Shown piece after piece: positions 1 through 7,574 of a DNA stretch of 64,000 nucleotides. The translations under genes and the position numbers were made by a program. Every line of letters starts with the position of its first letter. The stretch's first letter is position 1. Below the pieces are notes generated by a model. That model was not told the origin of the DNA, searched no databases, and saw only the letters and a list, made by a program, of their open reading frames with translations. The stretch spans positions 24,548-88,547 of the forward strand of contig NZ_CALHVN010000056.1 in the NCBI RefSeq assembly GCF_938039245.1. Direction: 5' to 3'. Source of the DNA: an uncultured Campylobacter sp. (GTDB taxonomy: Bacteria; Campylobacterota; Campylobacteria; Campylobacterales; Campylobacteraceae).

Positions 1-267
1 ATCTTTAAAAAACTCCATCATCCCAACCAATGCTTTATTTTCAACATAGCTACTGTCGTCTATAAAGTAATAATTTTCAAAGAAATCAATAAGCATAGGC
101 CTAGAACATTCTATTACCTCTCTTGTATAAAAAGCAGCATTTAAGAATTTGATCCCATCAAAACTTGCTTCACAAATTTCCATGGTCATGTTAATTCTTA
201 TAAGGTCAATAGCCCTATCCGAATCGCTGGTAAAAACAGCTCCATCTATTATAATCTTTTTATTCAT
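1..267 (-). CDS. Hypothetical protein, C-terminus cut by window edge
   Basis: The frame runs open from an ATG at 265-267 to the left edge, giving 89 codons without a stop. The protein begins MNKKIIIDGAVFTSDSDRAI and includes short acidic and aromatic stretches. I do not recognise a family. Its start overlaps the last codons of the integrase gene by 8 bases (integrase stop at 260-262), so it is probably translated from the same transcript. That close overlap, with no internal stop, supports a real gene. It lies in the AT-rich island. Confidence 0.55.
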   Translation of the reverse strand, partial: MNKKIIIDGAVFTSDSDRAIDLIRINMTMEICEASFDGIKFLNAAFYTREVIECSRPMLIDFFENYYFIDDSSYVENKALVGMMEFFKD

Positions 268-1390
268 CTATACCCTCCAACATCTCAAGAGCCTTACAGC
301 TATTTATATAGGTATCGTAAGTTACGTAATTTTTATATGTAACACCATCTCTTTTGTGAGTTAAATGATCTTTAATAATATCGCTATTTGCACCAAGCTC
401 TTCAAGCGCCGAACCGCTTATATGTCTAGTACCATGTAACTTAAAATCATCAAAACCTACAAATTTATCTAGTCTCATCTTTTGCCTATCAGTATTTTTA
501 ATAGTTTCGCCCGTTTTTGGACTTGCAAATACTAGGCCGTATCTATCGGCCGGTATTTGCGTTATGGCTTCTTTTACGAGCAAAGGAAGTGGCTTTTTAT
601 AGTCGTTTCCGTTTTTTGTATCTATTAGGTAATATACGTTGTTTTCCAAATCGACATTTTCCCATTTTAAGCCGACAACTTCTCCTTTTCGTCTACCATA
701 CAAACAAAACAAGAAAAATCCCCTCCAAAACGGATCATTTTTATAAAGCTCCAAGATACCCGTTTTTAACTTATAAAATTTACCGATTGCATCTTTTACT
801 ATCGTTTTTCTAGTCGTTTTAGCTATTTTAGTTAGCAGAGTGCAAGGATTTACCGCTATCAGCTGATTGCGAAGCGCTATGTCAAACATCTCGCCTAAAA
901 TTCGTCTTGTATTATCATATGCCGTACGCTTTGACAATACCTGCACTTTTCCTATTGTTTTATTAAATTTTCCATCGTGCATTAGATTATGGATAATATC
1001 GTCTATTTGGGCAGCTATAACGTCTACTACGATCTCTTTGCCGATACTATCTTGCAAATAGGTCTCATAGAATGCTATATCGCTAGCTACCGACTTTTTG
1101 CTGGTATCTTTTTTGCATTTCCACAGCTCAAACAGATCATTAACCTTAGTAGTATCTTTAAATTTGAGCCCCTTTACCTGCTTGCTTACGCCCTCTAGCC
1201 ACCTTACAAGCTCTTTTTTAGCTTCATTTTTGTATTCTCTCTTGCTCCAACCACTACGAATTTCAAGCGTAAGTACTTTTGTAAAGTACTTGCTTCCTAT
1301 AACCTTTCTTAGTAAAAAAACGTTTGGTTTTTCTTTATGCATGAACAAGCAAGTTTCAACCTTTCTATAATCAAGTTTATTAATAGCCAT
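260..1390 (-). CDS. Tyrosine recombinase / phage-type integrase
   Basis: A 376-aa site-specific recombinase, likely the enzyme that moved this island. The C-terminal catalytic domain shows the expected set: Arg in YGRRKGEV, Lys in TKNGNDYKK, the box LHGTRH, a second His in DHLTHKRDG and the nucleophile Tyr in YKNYV near the end. The N-terminal part looks like the arm-binding and core-binding domains of tRNA-targeting integrases. A longer start at 1423 is possible, but the ATG at 1390 has AGGCG just upstream, so I prefer it. The gene begins 8 bases after the ATPase stop and overlaps the next gene, suggesting one operon. Confidence 0.88.
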   Translation of the reverse strand: MAINKLDYRKVETCLFMHKEKPNVFLLRKVIGSKYFTKVLTLEIRSGWSKREYKNEAKKELVRWLEGVSKQVKGLKFKDTTKVNDLFELWKCKKDTSKKSVASDIAFYETYLQDSIGKEIVVDVIAAQIDDIIHNLMHDGKFNKTIGKVQVLSKRTAYDNTRRILGEMFDIALRNQLIAVNPCTLLTKIAKTTRKTIVKDAIGKFYKLKTGILELYKNDPFWRGFFLFCLYGRRKGEVVGLKWENVDLENNVYYLIDTKNGNDYKKPLPLLVKEAITQIPADRYGLVFASPKTGETIKNTDRQKMRLDKFVGFDDFKLHGTRHISGSALEELGANSDIIKDHLTHKRDGVTYKNYVTYDTYINSCKALEMLEGIDE

Positions 1391-1398
1391 TTTAGCGC

Positions 1399-2580
1399 CT
1401 AATACAACAATCCAAATAGCCAAAGCGGTATCTTATTGCCACTTCCTACCTCTATCTCATCGGCAGCTATATATGAGCTTGAGATATCCTTTATCTGCTC
1501 AAAGCCCTTATTTTTACCGCCCACTTCAAATATAAATTTATCATCTACAATAAAGTCGCCTTGCTTTGGGATATTTAGCCTATATTTTACCCTTAGTTGA
1601 TTAGCAAAAAAAGTCTCTCTTATGGTGCCCGCCTTACAATCATCGCCGTAAGCGTAAATTAAATTTGTATTATTCATATATATTTTTGCCGGCTTTACTA
1701 GCTTACTAAGTCCCCTACTTTGCTCATCTATCATATTTACTAGCCTTGCATCGTTTAAATAGGCAATATAATCATATAGTTTGGCTCTGCTTATCTCGGC
1801 AAGAGCTGCGATTTTAGTATAATTCACCTCAAACGGCTCGCTTTGGCAAACCACTTCAAGCAGTTTTTTGAGCTTATATGTGTATTTTTGCTCAACTAGC
1901 CCCAGAGACGTTAGATCTACGTCTATGCTTAGATTAATCGTATTTAGTAAGCTTTCGTAGTATGAGTTTTGCTTATTAAAGTAAAATGGATAGTAGCCAA
2001 ATTTGAGATATTTTTTAAATTGATTTTGCTTTATTTTTAAGTCGTTTGCTATTGCCTGATGGTCTTTTAGTATCGCCTCTAGGCTAAATTTATCTATCGT
2101 CATACCGTTTTCAAGCTCTAAAAACTCTCTAAAACTAAGCCCCTCTAGGCTAAATACGCTAACTCTACGAGATAAATCGCTCTTTGCATTTAGTATACTT
2201 ACCGCCGACGAACCGGTAAAAATTACATTTAAAGGACTCATATCGTATATAGTTTTTAAGTGTGCGGCAAAATCTTCGTATTTATGCACTTCGTCTAGCA
2301 ACAGATATTCGCCGCCGTTATCTACAAATTCAAAGGCGAGCTCGCTAAGGCTAGCAGAGCCTAAAAACGGGTAATCAAGACTTATGTATAGAGCCTTTTT
2401 ATTTCGAGCTTTTAATTCAATCAGCTTTTGAAATAGCATTGTAGTCTTACCTGTGCCGCGGGCTCCTACTATGCCGATAAGCTTCTCGTTAAAATTTATT
2501 TCATTGTATAAATAACGCTTGTATGTCGTATTAAAATTTTTAAGAAATCTTTCTTGATACTGCTCTATTAAATTTAACAT
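1399..2580 (-). CDS. AAA ATPase, AAA_14/DUF4143-like
   Basis: A 393-aa P-loop ATPase of the archaeal-type family in which an N-terminal AAA domain is followed by a winged helix and a nuclease-like DUF4143 region. Walker A is GARGTGKTT (about residues 36-44), Walker B is YLLLDEVH, and the sensor-like FTGSS follows. The C-terminal part (DFIVDDKFIFEVGGKNKG) resembles the DUF4143 endonuclease-like fold, but activity cannot be inferred. The start at 2580 is chosen because AAAGGGAT precedes it; an ATG at 2637 would place the start inside the promoter. It sits directly upstream of the integrase and probably shares its promoter. The cellular role is unknown. Confidence 0.75.
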   Translation of the reverse strand: MLNLIEQYQERFLKNFNTTYKRYLYNEINFNEKLIGIVGARGTGKTTMLFQKLIELKARNKKALYISLDYPFLGSASLSELAFEFVDNGGEYLLLDEVHKYEDFAAHLKTIYDMSPLNVIFTGSSAVSILNAKSDLSRRVSVFSLEGLSFREFLELENGMTIDKFSLEAILKDHQAIANDLKIKQNQFKKYLKFGYYPFYFNKQNSYYESLLNTINLSIDVDLTSLGLVEQKYTYKLKKLLEVVCQSEPFEVNYTKIAALAEISRAKLYDYIAYLNDARLVNMIDEQSRGLSKLVKPAKIYMNNTNLIYAYGDDCKAGTIRETFFANQLRVKYRLNIPKQGDFIVDDKFIFEVGGKNKGFEQIKDISSSYIAADEIEVGSGNKIPLWLFGLLY

Positions 2581-2597
2581 TTTTATCCCTTTGTGTA

Positions 2598-2656
2598 ATT
2601 GTCTGTAAGCATAGACAATATTGAGACATATTAGCATGAAATTTTTAAATTGTCAA
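2598..2656 (-). promoter_or_regulatory. Sigma70 promoter with palindromic operator for ATPase-integrase operon
   Basis: On the minus strand there is TTGACA (2651-2656), a 17-base spacer and TAATAT (2628-2633). Immediately downstream, over the expected start of transcription, lies a perfect inverted repeat ATTGTCT (2598-2604) / AGACAAT (2613-2619) with 8 bases between. A partial copy (CATAGACA) also overlaps the -35 region. This layout is typical of a repressor operator; the repressor is not identified. Confidence 0.65.
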
Positions 2657-2689
2657 TGTCTATGAACGATTATACTATCATATAGTATT

Positions 2690-2876
2690 TTATTTAAATT
2701 TTATCCTCGTAATTTTCATTTTATCAAAGTCGCCTGTGGTATATCTCGTGCTTATTTCAATGGTCTTTGCAGTCAGCCAAGTTACCTTAAAATATATATT
2801 TCTTCTGTAAAACCAGGCTTTTATATTCTATAAAATTTCGTGAGTAATTCTTGGCAGAAAAGTAGCTATAAAGCAT
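2690..2876 (-). pseudogene. Possible frameshifted remnant of a small protein
   Basis: An ATG at 2874-2876 opens 29 codons (MLYSYFSAKNYSRNF...) that stop near 2790. A shift of one base continues in a protein-like reading (KVTWLTAKTIEISTRYTTGD...) ending in TAA at 2690-2692. Together they would give about 60 residues. A loosely spaced GGAG lies before the ATG. No family recognised; it could also be chance in AT-rich DNA. Confidence 0.25.
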
Positions 2877-2923
2877 TGAACATACTCCTTTGCCTATCAT
2901 TATCTACAGTATCATATATTTAC

Positions 2924-2962
2924 TTGTATTGTAATCCTGAAATATTTAGGATTACAATACAA
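2924..2962. repeat. 15-bp perfect inverted repeat
   Basis: TTGTATTGTAATCCT (2924-2938) is followed after a 9-base loop by its exact reverse complement (2948-2962). There is no T-run on either side, so it is not a standard terminator. It could be a protein-binding site, a cruciform, or a mobile-element remnant. Confidence 0.85.
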
Positions 2963-3159
2963 TAATATTATACTTGTGAGTTTAATTACTATGTTGATTA
3001 GTCCTAATAAAAAGTAGAATCTTATTTGATCTTTATCTTCTGCAATAAGGCCACTTTTATTTTTCTGGTAAGTTGAGCCAATGCAGTGGGCCTCTTCATC
3101 CTAAGATTACGATAAGTCTATGAGATAAACCTTTAGAATCTATAAAAATATATTTTAAA

Positions 3160-3181
3160 TTTATGGTTATTTAACCATAAA
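3160..3181. repeat. 10-bp perfect inverted repeat with 2-base loop
   Basis: TTTATGGTTA (3160-3169) and TAACCATAAA (3172-3181) are exact reverse complements separated by two bases. The almost loop-less form suits a dimeric DNA-binding protein better than an RNA hairpin. It lies about 200 bases past the end of the CBASS operon. Confidence 0.7.
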
Positions 3182-3388
3182 AGATCATTGCTTCTTAAAA
3201 ACAGTTGGTCTAGAGTATAAGCTTATCCATATAATCATGTAATGCAATACAGTTATATTATAAAAAGATACGGAATAAAACACGAGCATGATTGGTTTAA
3301 AAACATGAACTATTTCTTTATTGTAAATAGCTATATGCATTTACACTGCACTACATACTAAAATGGTATTTTTTATTTTTATAAAAAA

Positions 3389-4108
3389 CTAATGATTACA
3401 AGCAAACATTAACCTAAAATCATTCAATAGAGATTGTTTGATCTTTTTAACACCACGCCATGCTTGATAATGGCACTTTCTCATTTTATTCTTTTTAAAT
3501 TCATTTTTGCAACAAAAGCAACCACTCTGTCTACATATGGCAATAATATCTCTAAAATTTACTTCTCTATTATATTTTATTATTTTGTACATGCTCCTAA
3601 AGTCTAAATTTTCCTCAGCTATAAATTCCAACAATCCAAGCACACCATGAGAATACTCTCCCCAAGGTGCCCTACCGTATTTATTATAGAAACTAACCCA
3701 ATACAAATATGGTTCCAGTAAATTTGTAAAAAATTCTTGTATATTAAAAACACCATTTGTAAAAAACGATTTTTCTTTTGGATATACTGTTAAACAAAAT
3801 GAACCGTCGCTATTTATATGAAGTTCATCTAGGTTTTTGCTTATGACTTTTGCAATATTTATTATCTTATTATCTGAATTAATCACTTTTGGAAGTATTG
3901 ATGGGCTGTATATTTTTAAAAAAATGGTAATAGAAAAATTATCAACTATTTTTATGTCATTATATGATCTATAAAAACAAATTTTACCAGCTATCCTATC
4001 TTTTAAAATTTCAAGGTCAGGATAATTTTTATACAACCACTCTTTTTCGGTATCGCAAAGCACCAATTCTTTTTCTAGGCCACAAGATTGTAAAACTATA
4101 TCCGCCAT
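3389..4108 (-). CDS. CBASS E2-like protein (short type II CBASS)
   Basis: A 239-aa protein matching the prokaryotic E2-like family found next to CD-NTases. The key motif is HINSDGSFCL, with His97 and the candidate catalytic Cys105. GRAPWGEYSHGVLGLLEF (residues about 145-162) is the downstream conserved patch. In short type II CBASS a lone E2 replaces the E1-E2/JAB pair and is thought to regulate the CD-NTase by conjugation. No E1 or JAB gene is nearby. An unusual C-terminal cluster (C192, C197, C199, C200, C212, H213) could bind zinc. The start overlaps the end of the CD-NTase gene by 13 bases, so the two are probably co-translated. It is the last gene of the operon. Confidence 0.78.
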   Translation of the reverse strand: MADIVLQSCGLEKELVLCDTEKEWLYKNYPDLEILKDRIAGKICFYRSYNDIKIVDNFSITIFLKIYSPSILPKVINSDNKIINIAKVISKNLDELHINSDGSFCLTVYPKEKSFFTNGVFNIQEFFTNLLEPYLYWVSFYNKYGRAPWGEYSHGVLGLLEFIAEENLDFRSMYKIIKYNREVNFRDIIAICRQSGCFCCKNEFKKNKMRKCHYQAWRGVKKIKQSLLNDFRLMFACNH

Positions 4109-5043
4109 GGCTTACTTGGAGTTGATATAATTGTTGAGCAAGATAAATTCTTAATACATTCATCAAAAAAATCACTATTAAAAAATTTTCCCCATATCAT
4201 CAATGCCCTCTTTTTATCCTTTGTTAATTCCAATTCCGATAAATACTCATCAAACAAAGCTTGCAACTTATCGTATAAATTTTCTACTCTTCTTTTATGC
4301 TTATCGCTATTTGCTATTTCTTTTAAATTTAGAGGATTTAAAATAGATTTATTATATTGCAGCCTATTTTTTATTTTTTTAAGAGTCTCATAAAGTGATT
4401 GATCGTCACGAGCTTTTATGGGCACATAACATTCTACTGCCAATATTGTCAAAATTAGCCCACTAGGCATATCCCAGGCATTCCTACTAATAGACCAAAA
4501 TTTTAAAAACCTAACTATTCTTCTAAGTTGTCTTCCATTGCTATCGTCTGGGCTTTTGCTTATGACGGCATTATTAAACCACTCAACAATTTCTTCAGGA
4601 TTTGATTCTTCCCAATCAGAACTTGCCAATTCTTGCCTATCATCCTTTTTTCTATATATAGCCATATCAACATGATGTCCTTCGCTATAATATACACGAA
4701 CACAATTTTTTAGTACCTCTGGTGCTTTTTGAAATCTATCATCTTGTATCGCCCTATAAACCATATCTTTGATATCTTTCGAAGTCATATTTCCTATTTT
4801 TGAGTTATCAAAGACAACGCCTACATCTATGTCGTAATCATTATTAATATGTTGAACTATTGTCTTCATGGAATACGACCCCTGACTTATCGTATCGCTA
4901 TAAGCAGGACTATTATTGTTCCGCAAACCATTCTTTAGCCTATCTAAATTTATATCTCTATACTTTCCAAGAGTATTCCACAAGTTACCAAGTCTTACTT
5001 TTTCGTTGTAGAATTTATTTAACTCGCTGTTGCAATCGACCAT
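4096..5043 (-). CDS. CD-NTase, CBASS cyclic (oligo)nucleotide synthase
   Basis: A 315-aa cGAS/DncV-like nucleotidyltransferase. On sensing phage infection such enzymes make a cyclic di- or trinucleotide that activates the effector. The active-site elements are all present: the GS motif in SQGSYSMK (G55, S56), the metal-binding pair DID (D71, D73) in NDYDIDVGVVF, and a third carboxylate D126 in HHVDMAIYRK. The C-terminal half fits the helical OAS1-C-like region. The product nucleotide and the CD-NTase clade cannot be told from sequence by eye. It lies 11 bases after the phospholipase stop and overlaps the E2 gene. Confidence 0.88.
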   Translation of the reverse strand: MVDCNSELNKFYNEKVRLGNLWNTLGKYRDINLDRLKNGLRNNNSPAYSDTISQGSYSMKTIVQHINNDYDIDVGVVFDNSKIGNMTSKDIKDMVYRAIQDDRFQKAPEVLKNCVRVYYSEGHHVDMAIYRKKDDRQELASSDWEESNPEEIVEWFNNAVISKSPDDSNGRQLRRIVRFLKFWSISRNAWDMPSGLILTILAVECYVPIKARDDQSLYETLKKIKNRLQYNKSILNPLNLKEIANSDKHKRRVENLYDKLQALFDEYLSELELTKDKKRALMIWGKFFNSDFFDECIKNLSCSTIISTPSKPWRI

Positions 5044-5054
5044 TTTACATCCTT

Positions 5055-5987
5055 TTACAATAATTTTTTAATTATCCAATTAGTATCACTACCATCTAAA
5101 CTAGAAAAATTTAATAAGTTATTTATATCTTTAGCGTCATCCAACCCCATCTTCATTTTTAGTTGAGGATTAATCCTTTTATAGCCGTTTTCATAACCTA
5201 GCCGCTTCATAAAAGTTTTGGTTTGAAATTCTGCTAACTCAGATTGAGTATTGAGTAAAATTTCTATCAGTGGAGCATTTGGTAGTAGCCATTTTATTCT
5301 AGTATTTTTTAAACTATTAGGGTTATATGGAAGCATTGAAAACTTACCGGTTCCTACCGAAAGCAATGTTATTCCGCTAGTGCCTATATCATTCTCACAA
5401 AACGAAAGTGCATCAGAGAGTGCTATCAAGGATGGATTATTGGCAACTATGCCACCATCTATTAAATTTGTAGAGTGCTTTAAATCCATCTCTACCTCAA
5501 AATAGGTTGGAGCAGAGACTGAAGCCAAAATCGCACTATATAGCTTCTCGTCTGATCTAGAAATATTTGAATCATTATATTTTGATTTATATAGTCTCGG
5601 TTCCATTCTTACAATATCTACAGCAGTTACAAGTAAATGCGTTTTTACATCTTCAAATGTAAGTTCACCGAAGTATTCCTTGGCTTTTTGCTTAAGGATA
5701 TCTTTTTTATATTTAGTTCCAGGTGTGAAGAAAAATCTTTTTGTTTTTTTTGAAAAAATTTCAGGAATATCCTTTTGGTATAAAGCTTTTATGTCGTCTG
5801 CTCTTTTGCCGATTGCCAATAAGCCAGCAATTATTGCACCGGTTGACGTTCCGGCAATTAAGTCAAAGTATTCACTTAGTGATTTTTTTGATTCATCTTT
5901 GGTATTTAAAATTTTTTCTATATTTTCTAATATGCAAGCCGTTAGAAAACCCCTAACTCCACCACCATCTAATGTTAATATTTTCAT
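5055..5987 (-). CDS. capV: Patatin-like phospholipase, CBASS effector
   Basis: A 310-aa patatin-family lipase, the classic CBASS effector. When it binds the cyclic nucleotide it degrades membrane phospholipids and kills the infected cell. The oxyanion-hole motif DGGGVRG is at residues 7-13, the nucleophile elbow GTSTG at 46-50 with Ser48, and the catalytic Asp177 in LIDGGIVANNPS. All catalytic residues are intact. It starts 11 bases after the antitoxin stop, with AGGGAAA as ribosome-binding site, and is followed 11 bases later by the CD-NTase. The capV name rests on this context. Confidence 0.88.
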   Translation of the reverse strand: MKILTLDGGGVRGFLTACILENIEKILNTKDESKKSLSEYFDLIAGTSTGAIIAGLLAIGKRADDIKALYQKDIPEIFSKKTKRFFFTPGTKYKKDILKQKAKEYFGELTFEDVKTHLLVTAVDIVRMEPRLYKSKYNDSNISRSDEKLYSAILASVSAPTYFEVEMDLKHSTNLIDGGIVANNPSLIALSDALSFCENDIGTSGITLLSVGTGKFSMLPYNPNSLKNTRIKWLLPNAPLIEILLNTQSELAEFQTKTFMKRLGYENGYKRINPQLKMKMGLDDAKDINNLLNFSSLDGSDTNWIIKKLL

Positions 5988-5998
5988 GGCAGCTTTCC

Positions 5999-6283
5999 CT
6001 AACGAACAAAATTTACATCGAGCCTATATCCTGCAGCATTTGCATAGGCATTTAAAGTAGAGATTGTTGGTGAAATTTTAGAGTTTAGGCTCTCTAATCT
6101 TGAGATGTTGCTTTTATTAGTATTCATTCTACTAGCCATCTCCTCTTGCGTCAAATTTGCGGCTTTTCTAATCTTTATAAGCTTTAGTTTTAACTCAAAC
6201 TCAATCTCCAGCCTATCGTATTCTTTTTTTACCTCACTTCTTTTTAGAGCTTTTTCTTTAAAGTCCTCAAATGTTGGTTTCAT
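5999..6283 (-). CDS. Xre/HigA-family antitoxin
   Basis: A 94-aa helix-turn-helix protein. An N-terminal charged helix (residues 1-35) leads into the HTH RKAANLTQEEMASRMNTNKS-NISRLESL. The C-terminal part (STLNAYANAAGYRLDVNFV) is typical of antitoxins that partner RelE/HigB toxins. Its ATG overlaps the toxin stop by four bases, the usual coupling. It should neutralise the toxin and repress their shared promoter. With only 11 bases to capV it may also control the CBASS genes. Confidence 0.85.
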   Translation of the reverse strand: MKPTFEDFKEKALKRSEVKKEYDRLEIEFELKLKLIKIRKAANLTQEEMASRMNTNKSNISRLESLNSKISPTISTLNAYANAAGYRLDVNFVR

Positions 6284-6552
6284 TTTATCTCCTTTGCTCT
6301 TTGCATAATGATCTTCATATCTTTTTTAGGGATAGCGTCTGATTTTTTAATCAACGTATGCAAAATCACTATTTCTCTATTTATGACGTTTACAAAGACA
6401 CTTCTTGCAATACTTCCTTTGCCTTTTGTCCTAAACTCAAATAGCCCATTTCCAAGAGGAGCACTATGTGGTCTGCCCAAATTTGGTCCAACCTCTTTTG
6501 CCACTTCAAATATACGAAGTAAAATAGCCAAAACGGTATTTGGTAAAGACAT
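6280..6552 (-). CDS. RelE/HigB-like toxin, possibly N-terminally damaged
   Basis: A 90-aa protein of the phage-derived Gp49/HigB toxin family (mRNA interferases acting at the ribosome). Family signatures are GPNLGRPHSAPLGNGLFEFR and IVILHTLIKKSDAIPKKD. Read upstream in the same frame, the codons give WKITLYGKSVEEKT, which is the normal beginning of this family. No start codon exists there in frame. The best-placed ATG (6593-6595, after GGGAG) is one frame off and yields only a 10-residue peptide. The toxin may therefore start at 6552 (GAGG upstream) without its first strand, or be inactive. Confidence 0.75.
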   Translation of the reverse strand: MSLPNTVLAILLRIFEVAKEVGPNLGRPHSAPLGNGLFEFRTKGKGSIARSVFVNVINREIVILHTLIKKSDAIPKKDMKIIMQRAKEIK

Positions 6553-6616
6553 TGTCTTTTCCTCAACACTCTTGCCATAAAGTGTAATTTTCCATAATTG
6601 CTCCCTTGTGTTGGCT

Positions 6617-6646
6617 ATATTATCATATTTGATAACTTATTGTCAA
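6617..6646 (-). promoter_or_regulatory. Promoter and operator of the toxin-antitoxin-CBASS operon
   Basis: Minus strand: TTGACA (6641-6646), 18-base spacer, TAATAT (6617-6622). The spacer and -10 contain an inverted repeat TTATCA (6620-6625) / TGATAA (6630-6635), well placed for binding by the Xre antitoxin. No other convincing promoter was seen before capV. Confidence 0.6.
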
Positions 6647-6852
6647 ATTTCATGTTAGTACTACATTGTAGATATCTAATTATGTTGTCTCTTTTTTTAA
6701 CTGTCGCAATATCTCGTCAATCATCTGACTCGACAGCTCTTCCGTTTAACTAAACAATACATAAATTTAAAATATATTAATCTAAAAACATAAACATACA
6801 GATTTAAAATCTGCATGTCGAAATAAAATACGCAGATCTTTAATTTTTAAAT

Positions 6853-6873
6853 GGGTACCATATTGGGTGCCAT
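6853..6873 (+). repeat. Tandem GGGTRCCAT pair, possible integrase arm sites
   Basis: GGGTACCAT (6853-6861) and GGGTGCCAT (6865-6873) recur with a 12-base period about 100 bases from the tRNA fragment. Short directly repeated sites of this kind flank attachment cores of tRNA-targeting elements. This role is inferred. Confidence 0.35.
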
Positions 6874-6971
6874 CTATTTAGATATTTTTAGCAATTATAA
6901 TAAACTTATATAAAACTTAAAAAAGCGTATTTTAGGGCTTTGTAAATCAAAATAAATCTTAAAAAATGCTT

Positions 6972-6999
6972 AGTAGTTCGATTCTGCCTCTAACCACCA
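6972..6999 (+). other. tRNA 3'-end fragment, probable attachment site (island border)
   Basis: The bases read as the end of a tRNA: T-loop TTCGATT with a partly paired T-stem, an acceptor strand TCTAACC, a discriminator A and CCA. No tRNA body exists upstream. Integrases that target tRNA genes leave such a 3' copy at one end of the element and the whole gene at the other. The whole gene should begin GGTTAGA and lie left of this window. Confidence 0.6.
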
Positions 7000-7574
7000 T
7001 TTCTTTTTAGATCCCAATTTTATCGATATTTTGAAGCTTTAAGGTTTTGTTGAGCGTTATGTATTGGCAATACTTCTATTTTTAGAGCTAGAACTATATT
7101 ATAAAAATAGATGATAAGCCTAGAATATCTTAGTCTCAATTAAACCCAAGCTAATTCTTAGCCGCTGTTTTGCCTTTCTATACACGTAACGTATTATATG
7201 AATTTCAAAAGGATGGGATACAGCTCTTTGATAAAAACATCGCTTCGTAAGTGCTTTGATTATTTCGTATCTCTGCTGCTATTATATAGCTAAACTCTAC
7301 CTCTCTACGTCCGTAGCTATGCATTAAAAACTACGAATACAACTAAATCATAGCAAAAACGCACTCTTTAAATGAGGATTTTACACGGTCATCATTACGC
7401 TATACTTTGATCTATATTTAGTATAACGCCATCTGTTTATAATAATAAAGCAAACCACAACTTCTTATGCTTAGCTTCACTTTGTTTGATACTAATAGGA
7501 CGTACTCTCTTTGAGGAAAGATCATTTAGAAGTTTTTAGCTTACATGAGTCTTATGTTATATATAGTAGGTAAA

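Larger units (their letters stand above)
2693..3388. other. Gene-poor AT-rich gap with two perfect hairpins
   Basis: About 700 bases between the CBASS E2 gene and the ATPase promoter, with no convincing intact gene. Apart from the possible remnant at its left end, it holds two perfect inverted repeats listed separately (2924-2962 and 3160-3181). Confidence 0.6.
6647..7574. other. Non-coding stretch spanning the island's right border
   Basis: About 930 bases without an intact gene. It holds a coding-like tail on the minus strand (6680-6735, reading EELSSQMIDEILRQLKKETT then stop), a paired GGGTRCCAT repeat (6853-6873) and a tRNA 3'-end fragment (6972-6999). I see nothing I can name in 7000-7574. 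Confidence 0.6.

Noticed and set aside
6390..6578. 62-codon minus-strand frame over the toxin
   Set aside because: Alternate frame of the toxin gene with no family match.
6972..6999. A complete tRNA gene
   Set aside because: Only the T-arm and acceptor end exist; no D-arm or anticodon arm upstream.
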